Source of the DNA: JAWXUK01 sp044432725
GTDB taxonomy: Bacteria; Bacillota; Clostridia; Oscillospirales; Oscillospiraceae
NCBI GenBank assembly: GCA_044432725.1
Contig: JAWXUL010000004.1
Location: 145,521-209,520, forward strand
Length of the DNA: 64,000 nt
Reading direction: 5' to 3'
A model generated the notes under the pieces. That model was not told the DNA's origin and searched no databases. It saw nothing but the letters and a program-made list of their open reading frames with translations. Each line of letters begins with the position of its first letter. Positions within the stretch are counted from its first letter, which is position 1. Positions 42,515-51,626 of this stretch are shown here, piece by piece. A program made the position numbers and the translations under genes.

Positions 42515-44935
42515 GTGAACAAAGTGCAATATGAATTTACAAAAATAGAAGAAAAATGGCGAAAAATATGGGAGGAAACCCGTGCTTTTGCCAGTGACAA
42601 TCACAGCGACAAAGAAAAGTTTTACGCTTTGGTAGAATTCCCCTACCCTTCTGGGGCAGGGCTTCATGTAGGCCATGCACGTCCTTATACAGCCATGGAT
42701 GTTGTGGCAAGAAAAAGACGTATGGATGGACAAAATGTGCTTTTCCCCATGGGATATGATGCTTTTGGTCTGCCTACAGAAAATTTCGCCATCAAAAATA
42801 AAATCCACCCAGCCACAGTCACACGAAATAATGTGGCAAACTTTCGCAAGCAATTAGAAGCTTTGGGCTATTCCTTTGACTGGTCCAGAGAAATCAACAC
42901 CACAGACCCAGAATATTTCAAGTGGACCCAGTGGATTTTCCTGAAACTCTTTGAAAATGGTCTTGCCTATAAGAGCATGATGCCTGTGAACTGGTGTACA
43001 AATTGTAAAATAGTCAAGGCAAATGAAGAAGTAGTAGATGGTGCCTGTGAACTTTGTGGAGGAGAAGTTATCCAAAAAGAAAAATCACAGTGGATGCTTG
43101 CCATCACCAAATATGCCCAACGCTTGATTGATGATTTAGATGGCCTAGACTTCATCGACCGTGTGAAAGCACAGCAAAAAAACTGGATCGGTCGCTCCAC
43201 AGGTGCCGAAGTCACCTTCACCACTTCGAACAAGGACAATCTTGTGGTCTTTACCAGTCGTCCTGACACTCTTTTTGGGGTAACCTATATGGTAATCTCT
43301 CCAGAGCATCCCTGTCTTGCCACTTGGAAAGCTGTCTTGGAAAATGACGAAGAAATTCAAGCTTATGCCGAGGAAGCAAAGCGCAAATCCAATTTCGAGA
43401 GAAGCGAACTTGCCAAAGAAAAAACAGGGATTAAAATCAAGGGTGTCACAGCCATCAACCCTGTCAATGGCACAGAAATCCCCATCTTTGTGTCTGATTA
43501 TGTCCTGATGTCTTACGGCACAGGTGCCATTATGGCTGTTCCAGCCCATGATCAAAGAGACTGGGAATTTGCTCAAAAATTTGATTGCTCCATCATTGAA
43601 GTAGTGGCTGGGGGCAATGTGGCAGAAGAGGCTTTCACCACAAAAGATGACAAAGCTGTCCTTGTCAATTCCGATTTTTTAGACGGGAAAACAGTGAAAG
43701 AAGCCATTTCCTTTATGACAAAATGGTTGACAGAAAAGAACCTTGGGGAAGAAAAAGTCAATTACAAGCTTCGCGATTGGATTTTTTCTCGTCAACGCTA
43801 TTGGGGCGAGCCTATCCCCTTGGTAGATTGTCCTCATTGTGGATTTGTACCAATTCCAGAATCAGAGCTCCCTCTCACACTTCCAGAAGTAGACTCTTAC
43901 GAGCCCACAGACACAGGGGAATCTCCACTGGCTGCCATGACAGAGTGGGTCAATACCACCTGTCCAAAATGTGGGAAAGAGGCAAAAAGAGAAACAGATA
44001 CTATGCCCCAATGGGCTGGCTCTTCTTGGTATTTTCTACGCTACATGGACCCAGATTGTAAAACAGCCCTCGCCAGTGAAGAGGCTCTGAAATACTGGTC
44101 CCCTGTAGACTGGTATAACGGTGGAATGGAACACACCACCCTCCATTTATTATACTCTCGCTTCTGGCATAAATTTCTCTTTGACATTGGTGTTGTGCCA
44201 ACAACAGAACCCTATGCCAAACGCACCAGTCACGGCATGATCTTAGGAGAAGACGGACGAAAAATGTCCAAATCCTTGGGCAATGTCATCAACCCCAGCG
44301 ATATCATCGCAGAATGTGGTGCAGATACCATGCGTACCTATATTATGTTTATTGGTGACTTTGAAAAAGCAGCGTCTTGGTCACAAAAAGGGGTTCTTGG
44401 CTGTAAACGTTTTCTGGACAGAGTCTGGAAGCTTGCCGAGGAAGAGCGTACAGGAGATGACTATTCCCCGACCCACGAAGCAGCTATTCACAAAGCCATC
44501 AAAAAAGTGGCAGATGATATCGAGGCAATGAAGTTTAACACAGCCATCGCTTGCCTGATGGCACTGGTCAATGATTTTTATGCCACAGCCCCAAGCCGTG
44601 GAGATATGAAAGCGCTGCTGACCCTTCTCTCCCCCTTCGCCCCCCACCTTTGCGAAGAGCAATGGGAAAAATATGCCTTTGGCGGATCTGTTTGTGCCAC
44701 ACCTTGGCCAGAATATGACCAAAGTAAAACCATCTCTGCCACCACACCTATGGGTGTCCAAGTGGGAGGCAAGTTAAAAGCAAGCATCGAGGTTCCCACT
44801 GAAGCAACAGAGGAAGAAATTGTACAAATTGCCTTGGCTGACGAGAAAATCAGTAAAATTGCCCAAGGTATGACCTTAGTAAAATCCATTGTGGTAAAAG
44901 GTCGCTTGGTCAATCTGATTTTTAAAAACGCCTAA
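42515..44935 (+). CDS. leuS: Leucyl-tRNA synthetase
   Basis: This class I synthetase charges tRNA-Leu. The 806-residue protein has the HIGH-type motif in PYPSGAGLHVGHARPYT, the editing domain (TGAIMAVPAHDQRDWEFA), GRKMSKSLGNV as the KMSKS loop, and the C-terminal anticodon domain. Length is normal for bacteria. The start is ambiguous: GTG at 42515, or GTG at 42524, which gives MQYEFTKIEEKW and has GAAAGAG at better distance. No T-box leader is present, as only 18 bases separate it from the preceding gene. Confidence 0.96.
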   Translation: MNKVQYEFTKIEEKWRKIWEETRAFASDNHSDKEKFYALVEFPYPSGAGLHVGHARPYTAMDVVARKRRMDGQNVLFPMGYDAFGLPTENFAIKNKIHPATVTRNNVANFRKQLEALGYSFDWSREINTTDPEYFKWTQWIFLKLFENGLAYKSMMPVNWCTNCKIVKANEEVVDGACELCGGEVIQKEKSQWMLAITKYAQRLIDDLDGLDFIDRVKAQQKNWIGRSTGAEVTFTTSNKDNLVVFTSRPDTLFGVTYMVISPEHPCLATWKAVLENDEEIQAYAEEAKRKSNFERSELAKEKTGIKIKGVTAINPVNGTEIPIFVSDYVLMSYGTGAIMAVPAHDQRDWEFAQKFDCSIIEVVAGGNVAEEAFTTKDDKAVLVNSDFLDGKTVKEAISFMTKWLTEKNLGEEKVNYKLRDWIFSRQRYWGEPIPLVDCPHCGFVPIPESELPLTLPEVDSYEPTDTGESPLAAMTEWVNTTCPKCGKEAKRETDTMPQWAGSSWYFLRYMDPDCKTALASEEALKYWSPVDWYNGGMEHTTLHLLYSRFWHKFLFDIGVVPTTEPYAKRTSHGMILGEDGRKMSKSLGNVINPSDIIAECGADTMRTYIMFIGDFEKAASWSQKGVLGCKRFLDRVWKLAEEERTGDDYSPTHEAAIHKAIKKVADDIEAMKFNTAIACLMALVNDFYATAPSRGDMKALLTLLSPFAPHLCEEQWEKYAFGGSVCATPWPEYDQSKTISATTPMGVQVGGKLKASIEVPTEATEEEIVQIALADEKISKIAQGMTLVKSIVVKGRLVNLIFKNA

Positions 44936-44992
44936 AATAGAAGAGGCTTATCTGAACAGAAAACATCTTTTAAACTTTTTTCGCTTTTTCCA

Positions 44993-45021
44993 TTGACAAT
45001 CCTTCTTTTATGTACTATAAT
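44993..45021 (+). promoter_or_regulatory. Consensus promoter of rpsU
   Basis: TTGACA, exactly 17 bases and TATAAT; both hexamers are perfect. Confidence 0.9.
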
Positions 45022-45093
45022 ATTAAAGTCAGAGCCTATGCTTATGACCCTGTAGTGGCAGATCCAGTTGCCACCTTGGAGGGAGGGAAGATA

Positions 45094-45276
45094 ATGTCAG
45101 AAGTCCGTTTGAGAGAAAACGAATCTCTTGAAAGTGCACTGAAACGTTTTAAACGTAGCTGTGTAAAATCAGGAGTCTTAGCCGAAGTTCGTAAACGTGA
45201 ACACTACGAGAGCCCTAGCGTGAAACGACGCAAAAAGTCTGAAGCTGCTCGTAAAAATCGTAAAAAATCCTACTAA
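45094..45276 (+). CDS. rpsU: Ribosomal protein S21
   Basis: The 60-residue small-subunit protein reads SEVRLRENESLESALKRFKR at its start, with a basic tail (RRKKSEAARKNRKK), typical of S21. The open frame extends upstream to 45010, which would overlap the promoter. The ATG at 45094 with GGAGGGAGGG upstream is the real start. It is monocistronic between a consensus promoter and a terminator. Confidence 0.95.
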   Translation: MSEVRLRENESLESALKRFKRSCVKSGVLAEVRKREHYESPSVKRRKKSEAARKNRKKSY

Positions 45277-45288
45277 TTTTATAGGCTG

Positions 45289-45325
45289 AAAAATCTGCTG
45301 TCACTTGTTGATAGCAGATTTTTTT
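45289..45325 (+). terminator. Terminator of rpsU
   Basis: AAAAATCTGCT pairs with AGCAGATTTTT around a 13-base loop, with a T-run at the end. Confidence 0.88.
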
Positions 45326-45403
45326 GTTCTTTTTTTGTTTTATTTTCATATATTATAGCATCTAGAATCAAAATATGAAATTAAAATAAAAGGAGTTTTT
45401 ATT

Positions 45404-46567
45404 ATGTTAAAGACGAAATGTCAAAAAGCCATCTGCCGATTCCTCGCTTGTTTCCTCCTCTCCCTTCCAACAAGAGCCTTGTCCACTCTCTATCCTCCCC
45501 CACAATCCTTAACAGTATCTGCCAAGGCTGCTGTGTTGATGGATCAAAGCACAGGTATGCTCCTTTATGAACAAGAAGGAAATACCCAGCTACCCCCTGC
45601 CTCTGTCACAAAAATTATGACCATTCTCTTGGTGATGGAAGCCTTGCAAGAAGGACGTATCACCCCCAATGAAATCGTTATCGTTTCTAGCAATGCTGCC
45701 TCTATGGGTGGTTCACAGGTCTATTTGAAAGAAAACGAAACCATGGAACTGTGGGAATTGTTGAAATGCGTGGTGGTGGTCTCTGCCAACGATGCCTCTG
45801 TGGCATTGGCAGAACATCTTTATGGCAGTGAAGATGTTTTCGTGTCAAAAATGAACGAAAGAGCCAAAGAACTGGGCATGAGCCAAACAAATTTTGTGAA
45901 CTGCACAGGTCTGCCAGAGGAAAACCACTTGACCACGGCATATGACATTGCCTTGATGTCTCGTCAGTTGATGTTATATCACCCCGAAATTTCAGAACTT
46001 TCTACCATTTGGATGGACACAATCCGTGGTGGAACCTTTGGGCTTTCTAACACAAATCGACTGATTCACAGCTATCCAGGGGCTTTGGGATTGAAAACAG
46101 GCTCTACAGATCAGGCACTATATTGTCTTTCTGCTGTGGCAAATCGTGAGAATCTGACCCTCATTGCTGTGGTGCTGAAATCTCCCACCTCTGACCAACG
46201 TTTTCAAGATGCCAGTAATCTTCTGGATTATGGCTTTGCCAATTTCCAAATACAAGAAGTCACCCCCACAGCCCCCCTTCCTCCCACTCCTGTCATTTTG
46301 GGAGAAAAAGAATCTGTTCAAGGTGTTTTAGGAGATGTCTCCAAAATATTGTTACAAAAAACAGAAAGTACCTCGTATATCATTCATCTACCAGATACCT
46401 TGGAAGCCCCTGTTCGTAAAGGAGAACAAATCGGTAGCTTTGATGTATTGGTAGATGGAAGCCTTCGTGAAAATATTCCCATCTATGCCAGTGAGGAAGT
46501 GGAGCGTTTGAGTGTTTTGGGTATCTTTCAAAAGCTTTTTCGTATCTTACTTATGGCAGAAATTTGA
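45404..46567 (+). CDS. D-alanyl-D-alanine carboxypeptidase (peptidase S11, DacF-like)
   Basis: These penicillin-binding proteins trim the terminal D-Ala of peptidoglycan peptides. The 387-residue protein has a signal peptide (about 1-27) and the three active-site motifs SVTK (SxxK, in PPASVTKIMT), SAND (SxN) and KTGS. A C-terminal beta domain follows, and an amphipathic end (LSVLGIFQKLFRILLMAEI) suited to membrane attachment. In spore formers DacF acts on spore wall cross-linking, but this could also be the vegetative DacA type. AAAGGAG precedes the ATG. Confidence 0.92.
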   Translation: MLKTKCQKAICRFLACFLLSLPTRALSTLYPPPQSLTVSAKAAVLMDQSTGMLLYEQEGNTQLPPASVTKIMTILLVMEALQEGRITPNEIVIVSSNAASMGGSQVYLKENETMELWELLKCVVVVSANDASVALAEHLYGSEDVFVSKMNERAKELGMSQTNFVNCTGLPEENHLTTAYDIALMSRQLMLYHPEISELSTIWMDTIRGGTFGLSNTNRLIHSYPGALGLKTGSTDQALYCLSAVANRENLTLIAVVLKSPTSDQRFQDASNLLDYGFANFQIQEVTPTAPLPPTPVILGEKESVQGVLGDVSKILLQKTESTSYIIHLPDTLEAPVRKGEQIGSFDVLVDGSLRENIPIYASEEVERLSVLGIFQKLFRILLMAEI

Positions 46568-46660
46568 TAGAGCGTCAAAAGAATCATTTTACATCAGCCA
46601 GTAAATAAGATAACTCCTTTAAAAAGTAGCAAATTCGACTGAAATCCAGAGATAAACAAA

Positions 46661-46692
46661 CTTTTTCTAGAGAAAAAACCGACTAGAAAAAG
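46661..46692 (+). other. Inverted repeat after the carboxypeptidase gene
   Basis: CTTTTTCTAG pairs exactly with CTAGAAAAAG around 12 bases. No T-run follows, so it may be a weak terminator or a binding site. Confidence 0.5.
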
Positions 46693-46804
46693 GACATGAA
46701 TGCCATTCTTTGGAAAACTAAGCCTATCTTCCTTGGTTGCTTGTGAAAAATACACAAAAAAATCTTTTTCTTTCTAAAAAAAAGAAATAAATGTAGATTT
46801 TCCC

Positions 46805-46834
46805 TTGACTTTCTTTTCCTTTTTGTTGTATAAT
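46805..46834 (+). promoter_or_regulatory. Promoter of the glgBCDAP operon
   Basis: TTGACT (46805-46810), an 18-base spacer and a perfect TATAAT (46829-46834). Confidence 0.75.
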
Positions 46835-47015
46835 GGATTTAAGTAAAATCCTACCATAATGTCACAGTTATATTCATTGGAATCTTGTAAAAATTTTGAA
46901 TTTCTACTAATAGGATGTGTATTTCCCCATTTTCATCAAGAAATGCTTTGTCATATCCACAGTTTTTGTGAGATTTCACTATAGGGAAACAATAAATGAA
47001 AGGGAGACAACGCTT

Positions 47016-49256
47016 ATGAGTTATTTATCAGAAGAATTTTCCGACTTTGATCGCTATCTGGGGCTCGAAGCCTTCACAGAAGGGAGAAGTTTTGGCGCTT
47101 GGAAGCTTTTTGGAGCACATCCTGATGTGCAAAACGGCACAGAGGGATATCGCTTCTTTTTGTGGGCACCCAATGCCAAAAATGTTGCTGTCATGGGCGA
47201 CTTTAACCAGTGGAACGACTGTTCTCACCCCATGACCAGACTAGAAGGTGGTTTGTGGGAGTCCTTTGTTCCTGATTTGCAACAATACGATAGCTATAAA
47301 TATGCTATCCATACCCATGATGGAAGAGTCATTCCAAAAGCGGATCCTTATGCGTTTCACAGTGAAACCCGTCCAGCCACAGCTAGTAAACTCTATCACA
47401 TCGGTCAATACACATGGAATGACCAATCTTGGCTGGACTACAAAAGTCAAATGTCTCCCTATGACAGCCCCATGAATGTATATGAATGTCATCTTGGCTC
47501 TTGGAGACGTGGTGGCGAAGGGGAGTTTTTGGATTATCGTAGCATCGCACAGCTTCTGGTGCCTTACGTGAAAGAAATGGGATACACCCATGTGGAAATG
47601 ATGCCAGTGATGGAACATCCCTTGGATGCTTCTTGGGGCTATCAAGTCACAGGGTATTTTTCCCCAACCTCTCGTTTTGGAACACCTGATGACCTGAAAT
47701 ACCTCATCGACCAACTACACCAAGCAGGCATAGGGGTCATCTTGGATTGGGTTCCTGCCCATTTCCCCCGTGATGAATATGGTTTGTTCCAATTTGATGG
47801 GACAGCCACTTATGAATACCAAGACCCTATCATGGGAGAGCATCCTCAATGGGGCACCAACTGCTTTGATTTAGGCAGAATGGAAGTACGTTCCTTCCTC
47901 TTCTCCTCTGCGATGTACTGGCTAGAGGAGTTCCATGCAGATGGTTTGCGTGTGGACGCTGTTTCCTCTATGCTATATCTGAATTTTGGAAGAGAAGACG
48001 CTCCTTGGCTCCCTAACATTTATGGTGGGCAAGAAAATTTAGAAGCAATTTCCTTTTTGCGTGAATTAAATACCAATATCTTTCAAAAATTCCCTCATGT
48101 GTTGATGATTGCCGAAGAAGCCACCTCTTGGCCTCAAGTCACCCACCCTGTGGCTGAGGGTGGTTTGGGATTCAACTTTAAATGGAATATGGGTTGGATG
48201 AACGATATTTGTCACTATATTAAACTTGACCCACTGGAAAGACAACATCACCACAAAGATTTGACTTTTGCCATGATGTATGCATTTAACGAAAATTATA
48301 TTCTGCCCATGTCCCACGACGAAGTGGTACACATGAAAAGCTCTTATCTAGGGAAAATGGCAGGGGACACTTTCCAAAAACTTGCCTCTTCTCGTGCTTT
48401 TTATCTGTATATCATCACGCACCCGGGGAAAAAACTTAGCTTTATGGGGGCTGAATTTGGTCAGTGGAACGAATGGACAGAAGAACATTCCCTAGACTGG
48501 CATCTCTTAGAATATCCAGACCACCAAAATATTCAAAATTTCCACAAAGAAGCAAACAAACTGTATCTGGCATCTCCCTCCCTGTGGGAGAGAGATTGCT
48601 CTTGGGATGGTTTCCTTTGGCTTTGTGCAGATGATAACTTAGGCAACACCCTTTGCTATGCTCGATGGGATAACAAAGGGAACCCTCTTGTGGTTGTGTG
48701 TAACTTCTCTCCTGTCCACCGAGATGGTTACCGTGTCCCCCTTCCCATGGCTGGCAGATGGACCGAGCGTTTCAGCACAGATTGGGCTGAATTTGGAGGC
48801 AGTAATATCCGGAATCAGGGTCATTTAGAAGCCCAGATGGAGTCTTGCTATGGACAACCTCAATCCATGGCAATCAACCTTCCTCCCAATGCCACCTTGG
48901 TTTTTTCCTATGTTGACCAAGAATCCAAGCCAAACAATGGCTTAGTCTTGGAAGAAATGGATAAAAAAAAAGTAACCATTGAGAAAGTAGAAACTGCTCC
49001 CAAAAGAGTCAAAAACCCAGAACGTGAAAAAAAACTGGGAGAATCACTGATCATCGGTGAAATTGTCGATGACACCCAAAAACGGAACAAAAAGAAAAAA
49101 ATGGTGGAAGAAGTTTTGGGCATCTCCAGCAAAGAAGAAAAACCAAAGAAAAAAGTAGGTCGTCCCAAGAAAATAGTGGACGAGCCCATCATTGAAATCC
49201 CAAAAAAACGTGGCAAAGTAACCAAAAAGATATTAGATAACAGCCCAGAAAAGTAA
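47016..49256 (+). CDS. glgB: Glycogen branching enzyme GlgB with a basic C-terminal tail
   Basis: GlgB makes the alpha-1,6 branches of glycogen. The 746-residue protein has an N-terminal CBM48 (YRFFLWAPNAKNVAVMGDFNQW), a GH13 barrel with GLRVDAV (nucleophile Asp), MIAEEATSW (acid/base Glu) and MSHDEV, and a C-terminal beta domain. About 95 further residues after VFSYVDQES form a lysine-rich tail, including KKKVGRPKKIV, which resembles an AT-hook core. From memory this tail is not part of typical GlgB. The frame is open from 46917, but AGGGAGA fits the ATG at 47016. First gene of the glg operon. Confidence 0.95.
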   Translation: MSYLSEEFSDFDRYLGLEAFTEGRSFGAWKLFGAHPDVQNGTEGYRFFLWAPNAKNVAVMGDFNQWNDCSHPMTRLEGGLWESFVPDLQQYDSYKYAIHTHDGRVIPKADPYAFHSETRPATASKLYHIGQYTWNDQSWLDYKSQMSPYDSPMNVYECHLGSWRRGGEGEFLDYRSIAQLLVPYVKEMGYTHVEMMPVMEHPLDASWGYQVTGYFSPTSRFGTPDDLKYLIDQLHQAGIGVILDWVPAHFPRDEYGLFQFDGTATYEYQDPIMGEHPQWGTNCFDLGRMEVRSFLFSSAMYWLEEFHADGLRVDAVSSMLYLNFGREDAPWLPNIYGGQENLEAISFLRELNTNIFQKFPHVLMIAEEATSWPQVTHPVAEGGLGFNFKWNMGWMNDICHYIKLDPLERQHHHKDLTFAMMYAFNENYILPMSHDEVVHMKSSYLGKMAGDTFQKLASSRAFYLYIITHPGKKLSFMGAEFGQWNEWTEEHSLDWHLLEYPDHQNIQNFHKEANKLYLASPSLWERDCSWDGFLWLCADDNLGNTLCYARWDNKGNPLVVVCNFSPVHRDGYRVPLPMAGRWTERFSTDWAEFGGSNIRNQGHLEAQMESCYGQPQSMAINLPPNATLVFSYVDQESKPNNGLVLEEMDKKKVTIEKVETAPKRVKNPEREKKLGESLIIGEIVDDTQKRNKKKKMVEEVLGISSKEEKPKKKVGRPKKIVDEPIIEIPKKRGKVTKKILDNSPEK

Positions 49257-49296
49257 TACCCAAGAACAATTTTTCATCATTTAAAGAGGTGTATTT

Positions 49297-50505
49297 ATGA
49301 AAAAAGAAATGATTGCCATGCTACTGGCAGGGGGACAGGGAAGTCGTCTGTATGCCCTGACCAGTAAGGTTGCAAAACCAGCTGTTCCCTTTGGCGGGAA
49401 ATATCGTATTATTGATTATCCACTATCAAACTGTGTCAACTCTGGCATCGACACAGTTGGTGTCTTGACACAATACCAACCCTTAGAGCTTAACAGCTAT
49501 ATTGGCAGTGGTCAGCCTTGGGATTTGGACAGATCTCACGGAGGGGTGCATATTCTACCACCCTATGTCACAGAAGGTGACGCTGGTACTTGGTACAAAG
49601 GGACAGCCAACGCCATTTATCAAAATATCGGCTTTGTAGACTTGTACGACCCAGGATATGTTGTCATTCTCTCTGGGGACCACATTTATGAAATGGATTA
49701 CAGCAAAATGCTTGCCTTCCACAAACAAATGAACGCAGCTTGTACCATCTCTGTACTAGAAGTCACCATGGAAGAAGCTCGTCGCTTTGGTATTATGAAT
49801 GTGGACAAAGATGATAATATCTATGAATTTGAAGAAAAACCCAAAGAGCCAAAATCCAATCTCGCCTCTATGGGTATCTATATTTTTACTTGGGAAAAAT
49901 TAAGAAAATACTTAATCGAAGATGAAAAAGACCCTGATTCTTCCAACGACTTTGGAGGGAACATCATCCCAGCCATGATTGCTGGAGAAGAAAAACTGGT
50001 GGCTTATCGTTTTAACAGCTACTGGAAAGACGTGGGCACAATTTCATCACTTTGGGATGCTAATATGGATATGCTTGCAAATCACAGCTCCCAAGATACC
50101 AATCCCACTACATGGCCAATCTATGCCAGAAACCCCATCCTCCCCCCTCACTTTATGGGAGAATCAGCAGAAATCTCCCACTCCTTGGTGACAGCGGGCT
50201 GCGAAGTCTATGGTAAAGTGGATAACTCGGTTCTCTTCCATTCTGTGGAAGTGGCAGAAGGTGCCAAAGTCAATTACTCCATTTTGATGCCTGGTGCTGT
50301 GGTGAAAGAAGGGGCTGTGGTGGAATATTCCATCATCGCTGAAAATACCACCATCGAAGCAGGCGCCAAAGTAGGCACCCCCCCAGATGGTTCTCCTGAT
50401 TGGGGCATTGCTGTGGTGGCAAATAATGTTACAGTACAGCAAAATGCTACAGTGACAGCTGGCGCCATGGTGCGTAATAATGTAGAGGAGGGCAGTACAG
50501 TATGA
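49297..50505 (+). CDS. glgC: Glucose-1-phosphate adenylyltransferase catalytic subunit
   Basis: GlgC makes ADP-glucose from ATP and glucose-1-phosphate, the committed step of bacterial glycogen synthesis. The 402-residue protein has GGQGSRLYALTSKVAKPAVPFGGKYRIID, the sugar-binding FEEKP, and a C-terminal left-handed beta-helix (KVDNSVLFHSVEVAEGAKV). In Firmicutes GlgC usually pairs with GlgD; here glgD overlaps it by four bases (ATGA). Confidence 0.96.
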   Translation: MKKEMIAMLLAGGQGSRLYALTSKVAKPAVPFGGKYRIIDYPLSNCVNSGIDTVGVLTQYQPLELNSYIGSGQPWDLDRSHGGVHILPPYVTEGDAGTWYKGTANAIYQNIGFVDLYDPGYVVILSGDHIYEMDYSKMLAFHKQMNAACTISVLEVTMEEARRFGIMNVDKDDNIYEFEEKPKEPKSNLASMGIYIFTWEKLRKYLIEDEKDPDSSNDFGGNIIPAMIAGEEKLVAYRFNSYWKDVGTISSLWDANMDMLANHSSQDTNPTTWPIYARNPILPPHFMGESAEISHSLVTAGCEVYGKVDNSVLFHSVEVAEGAKVNYSILMPGAVVKEGAVVEYSIIAENTTIEAGAKVGTPPDGSPDWGIAVVANNVTVQQNATVTAGAMVRNNVEEGSTV

Positions 50506-51614
50506 ACAATTTAGCAGGCATTATTTGGGCACATCGCTCAGATACAAACTTAGGCGAGCTCACTCGCCCTCGGAACACCTGTTCCCTTCCCTTTGGCTCT
50601 CGTTATCGCTTGGTAGACTTTATGCTGTCCAACTACATCAATGCTAATATTGGTAACGTGGGATTGATTGTCCACGAAAGCTATCAATCATTGCTTGATC
50701 ACGTGGGGAACGGAAAGGATTGGGACTTGTCCAGAAAACAAGGTGGACTACGTATCCTTCCCCCCTTCTCTAACGCAAAACGTGGTGGTGGGGAATACCG
50801 TGGCACCATTGAAGCATTGTCAGCTGCCCAAGATTATCTGGCAAATCTTCGAGAAGATTATGTTATCCTTGCTTGGGGAGACATTGCTGCCAATCTGGAT
50901 ATCAGTGGGATGTTCCAACAGCATCAGGAAACAGGTGCTGACATCACAGCCATCTGTACGCCCACATCTCCCAACGAAAAAACAAAAAACTATGTTTCTT
51001 TGGACGAAGAAGGCAGAATCAGAGATTTCATCTCTTACTGCGTCAACCCAGAGGACCATTTACGCTCTTTACAAGTCTATATTCTCTCTAAATCTCTCTT
51101 ATTGGAGATTATTGAATACTGCACTTCTCACAATCGTTTCAGCTTCAGCCGTGACGGCTTGCTATCACGACTTGACAGCTTGAAGGTGATGCCTTTCCTT
51201 CACAAAGGATTCTGTACCCATCTCCATTCCATCAGTAACTATTTTGCTTATTCCATGGATTTGCTGAATCCAGCTGTCCGTCGTGACTTATTCAACCCAG
51301 ACAGACCCATTATCACAAAAGATCACAGCTATGCCTCTACTTATTATGCACCAGAAGGAAAAGCTGGAAACTGTCTCCTTGCAGATGGTTGTCATATCGC
51401 AGGTACTGTGTCAAATTCTATCTTAGGACGTGGTATCATCATCGAAAAAGGTGCCACTGTCACAGATAGTATCTTGATGCAAGGTGCTATTGTACGTTCT
51501 GGGGTGCACCTATCCCATGTCATTACAGACAAAAACGTAGAAATCACAAAAAACCGTCAACTCATGGGACATTCCACCTGTCCTTTGGTGATAGCGAAAA
51601 ATTCTGTGGTCTAG
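50502..51614 (+). CDS. glgD: Glucose-1-phosphate adenylyltransferase regulatory subunit
   Basis: GlgD is a GlgC paralogue that stimulates or regulates GlgC. The 370-residue protein keeps the fold but lacks the full nucleotide loop: where GlgC has GGQGSRL, this has IWAHRSDTNLGEL. It retains the FGSRYRLVDFMLSNY region and the C-terminal beta-helix. The start overlaps the glgC stop (ATGA), giving translational coupling and equal expression. Confidence 0.95.
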   Translation: MNNLAGIIWAHRSDTNLGELTRPRNTCSLPFGSRYRLVDFMLSNYINANIGNVGLIVHESYQSLLDHVGNGKDWDLSRKQGGLRILPPFSNAKRGGGEYRGTIEALSAAQDYLANLREDYVILAWGDIAANLDISGMFQQHQETGADITAICTPTSPNEKTKNYVSLDEEGRIRDFISYCVNPEDHLRSLQVYILSKSLLLEIIEYCTSHNRFSFSRDGLLSRLDSLKVMPFLHKGFCTHLHSISNYFAYSMDLLNPAVRRDLFNPDRPIITKDHSYASTYYAPEGKAGNCLLADGCHIAGTVSNSILGRGIIIEKGATVTDSILMQGAIVRSGVHLSHVITDKNVEITKNRQLMGHSTCPLVIAKNSVV

Positions 51615-51626
51615 AAAGGAAAGTTT

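Larger units (their letters stand above)
46568..47015 (+). other. Intergenic region before the glycogen operon
   Basis: This 448-base stretch holds a 10-bp perfect inverted repeat (46661-46692) and the glg promoter (46805-46834). The open frame from 46917 is only the extension of glgB. The leader between promoter and glgB is about 175 bases. Confidence 0.65.

Noticed and set aside
46917..47015. 33-residue N-terminal extension of GlgB
   Set aside because: No ribosome site; the sequence is unlike GlgB, while AGGGAGA lies correctly before 47016.
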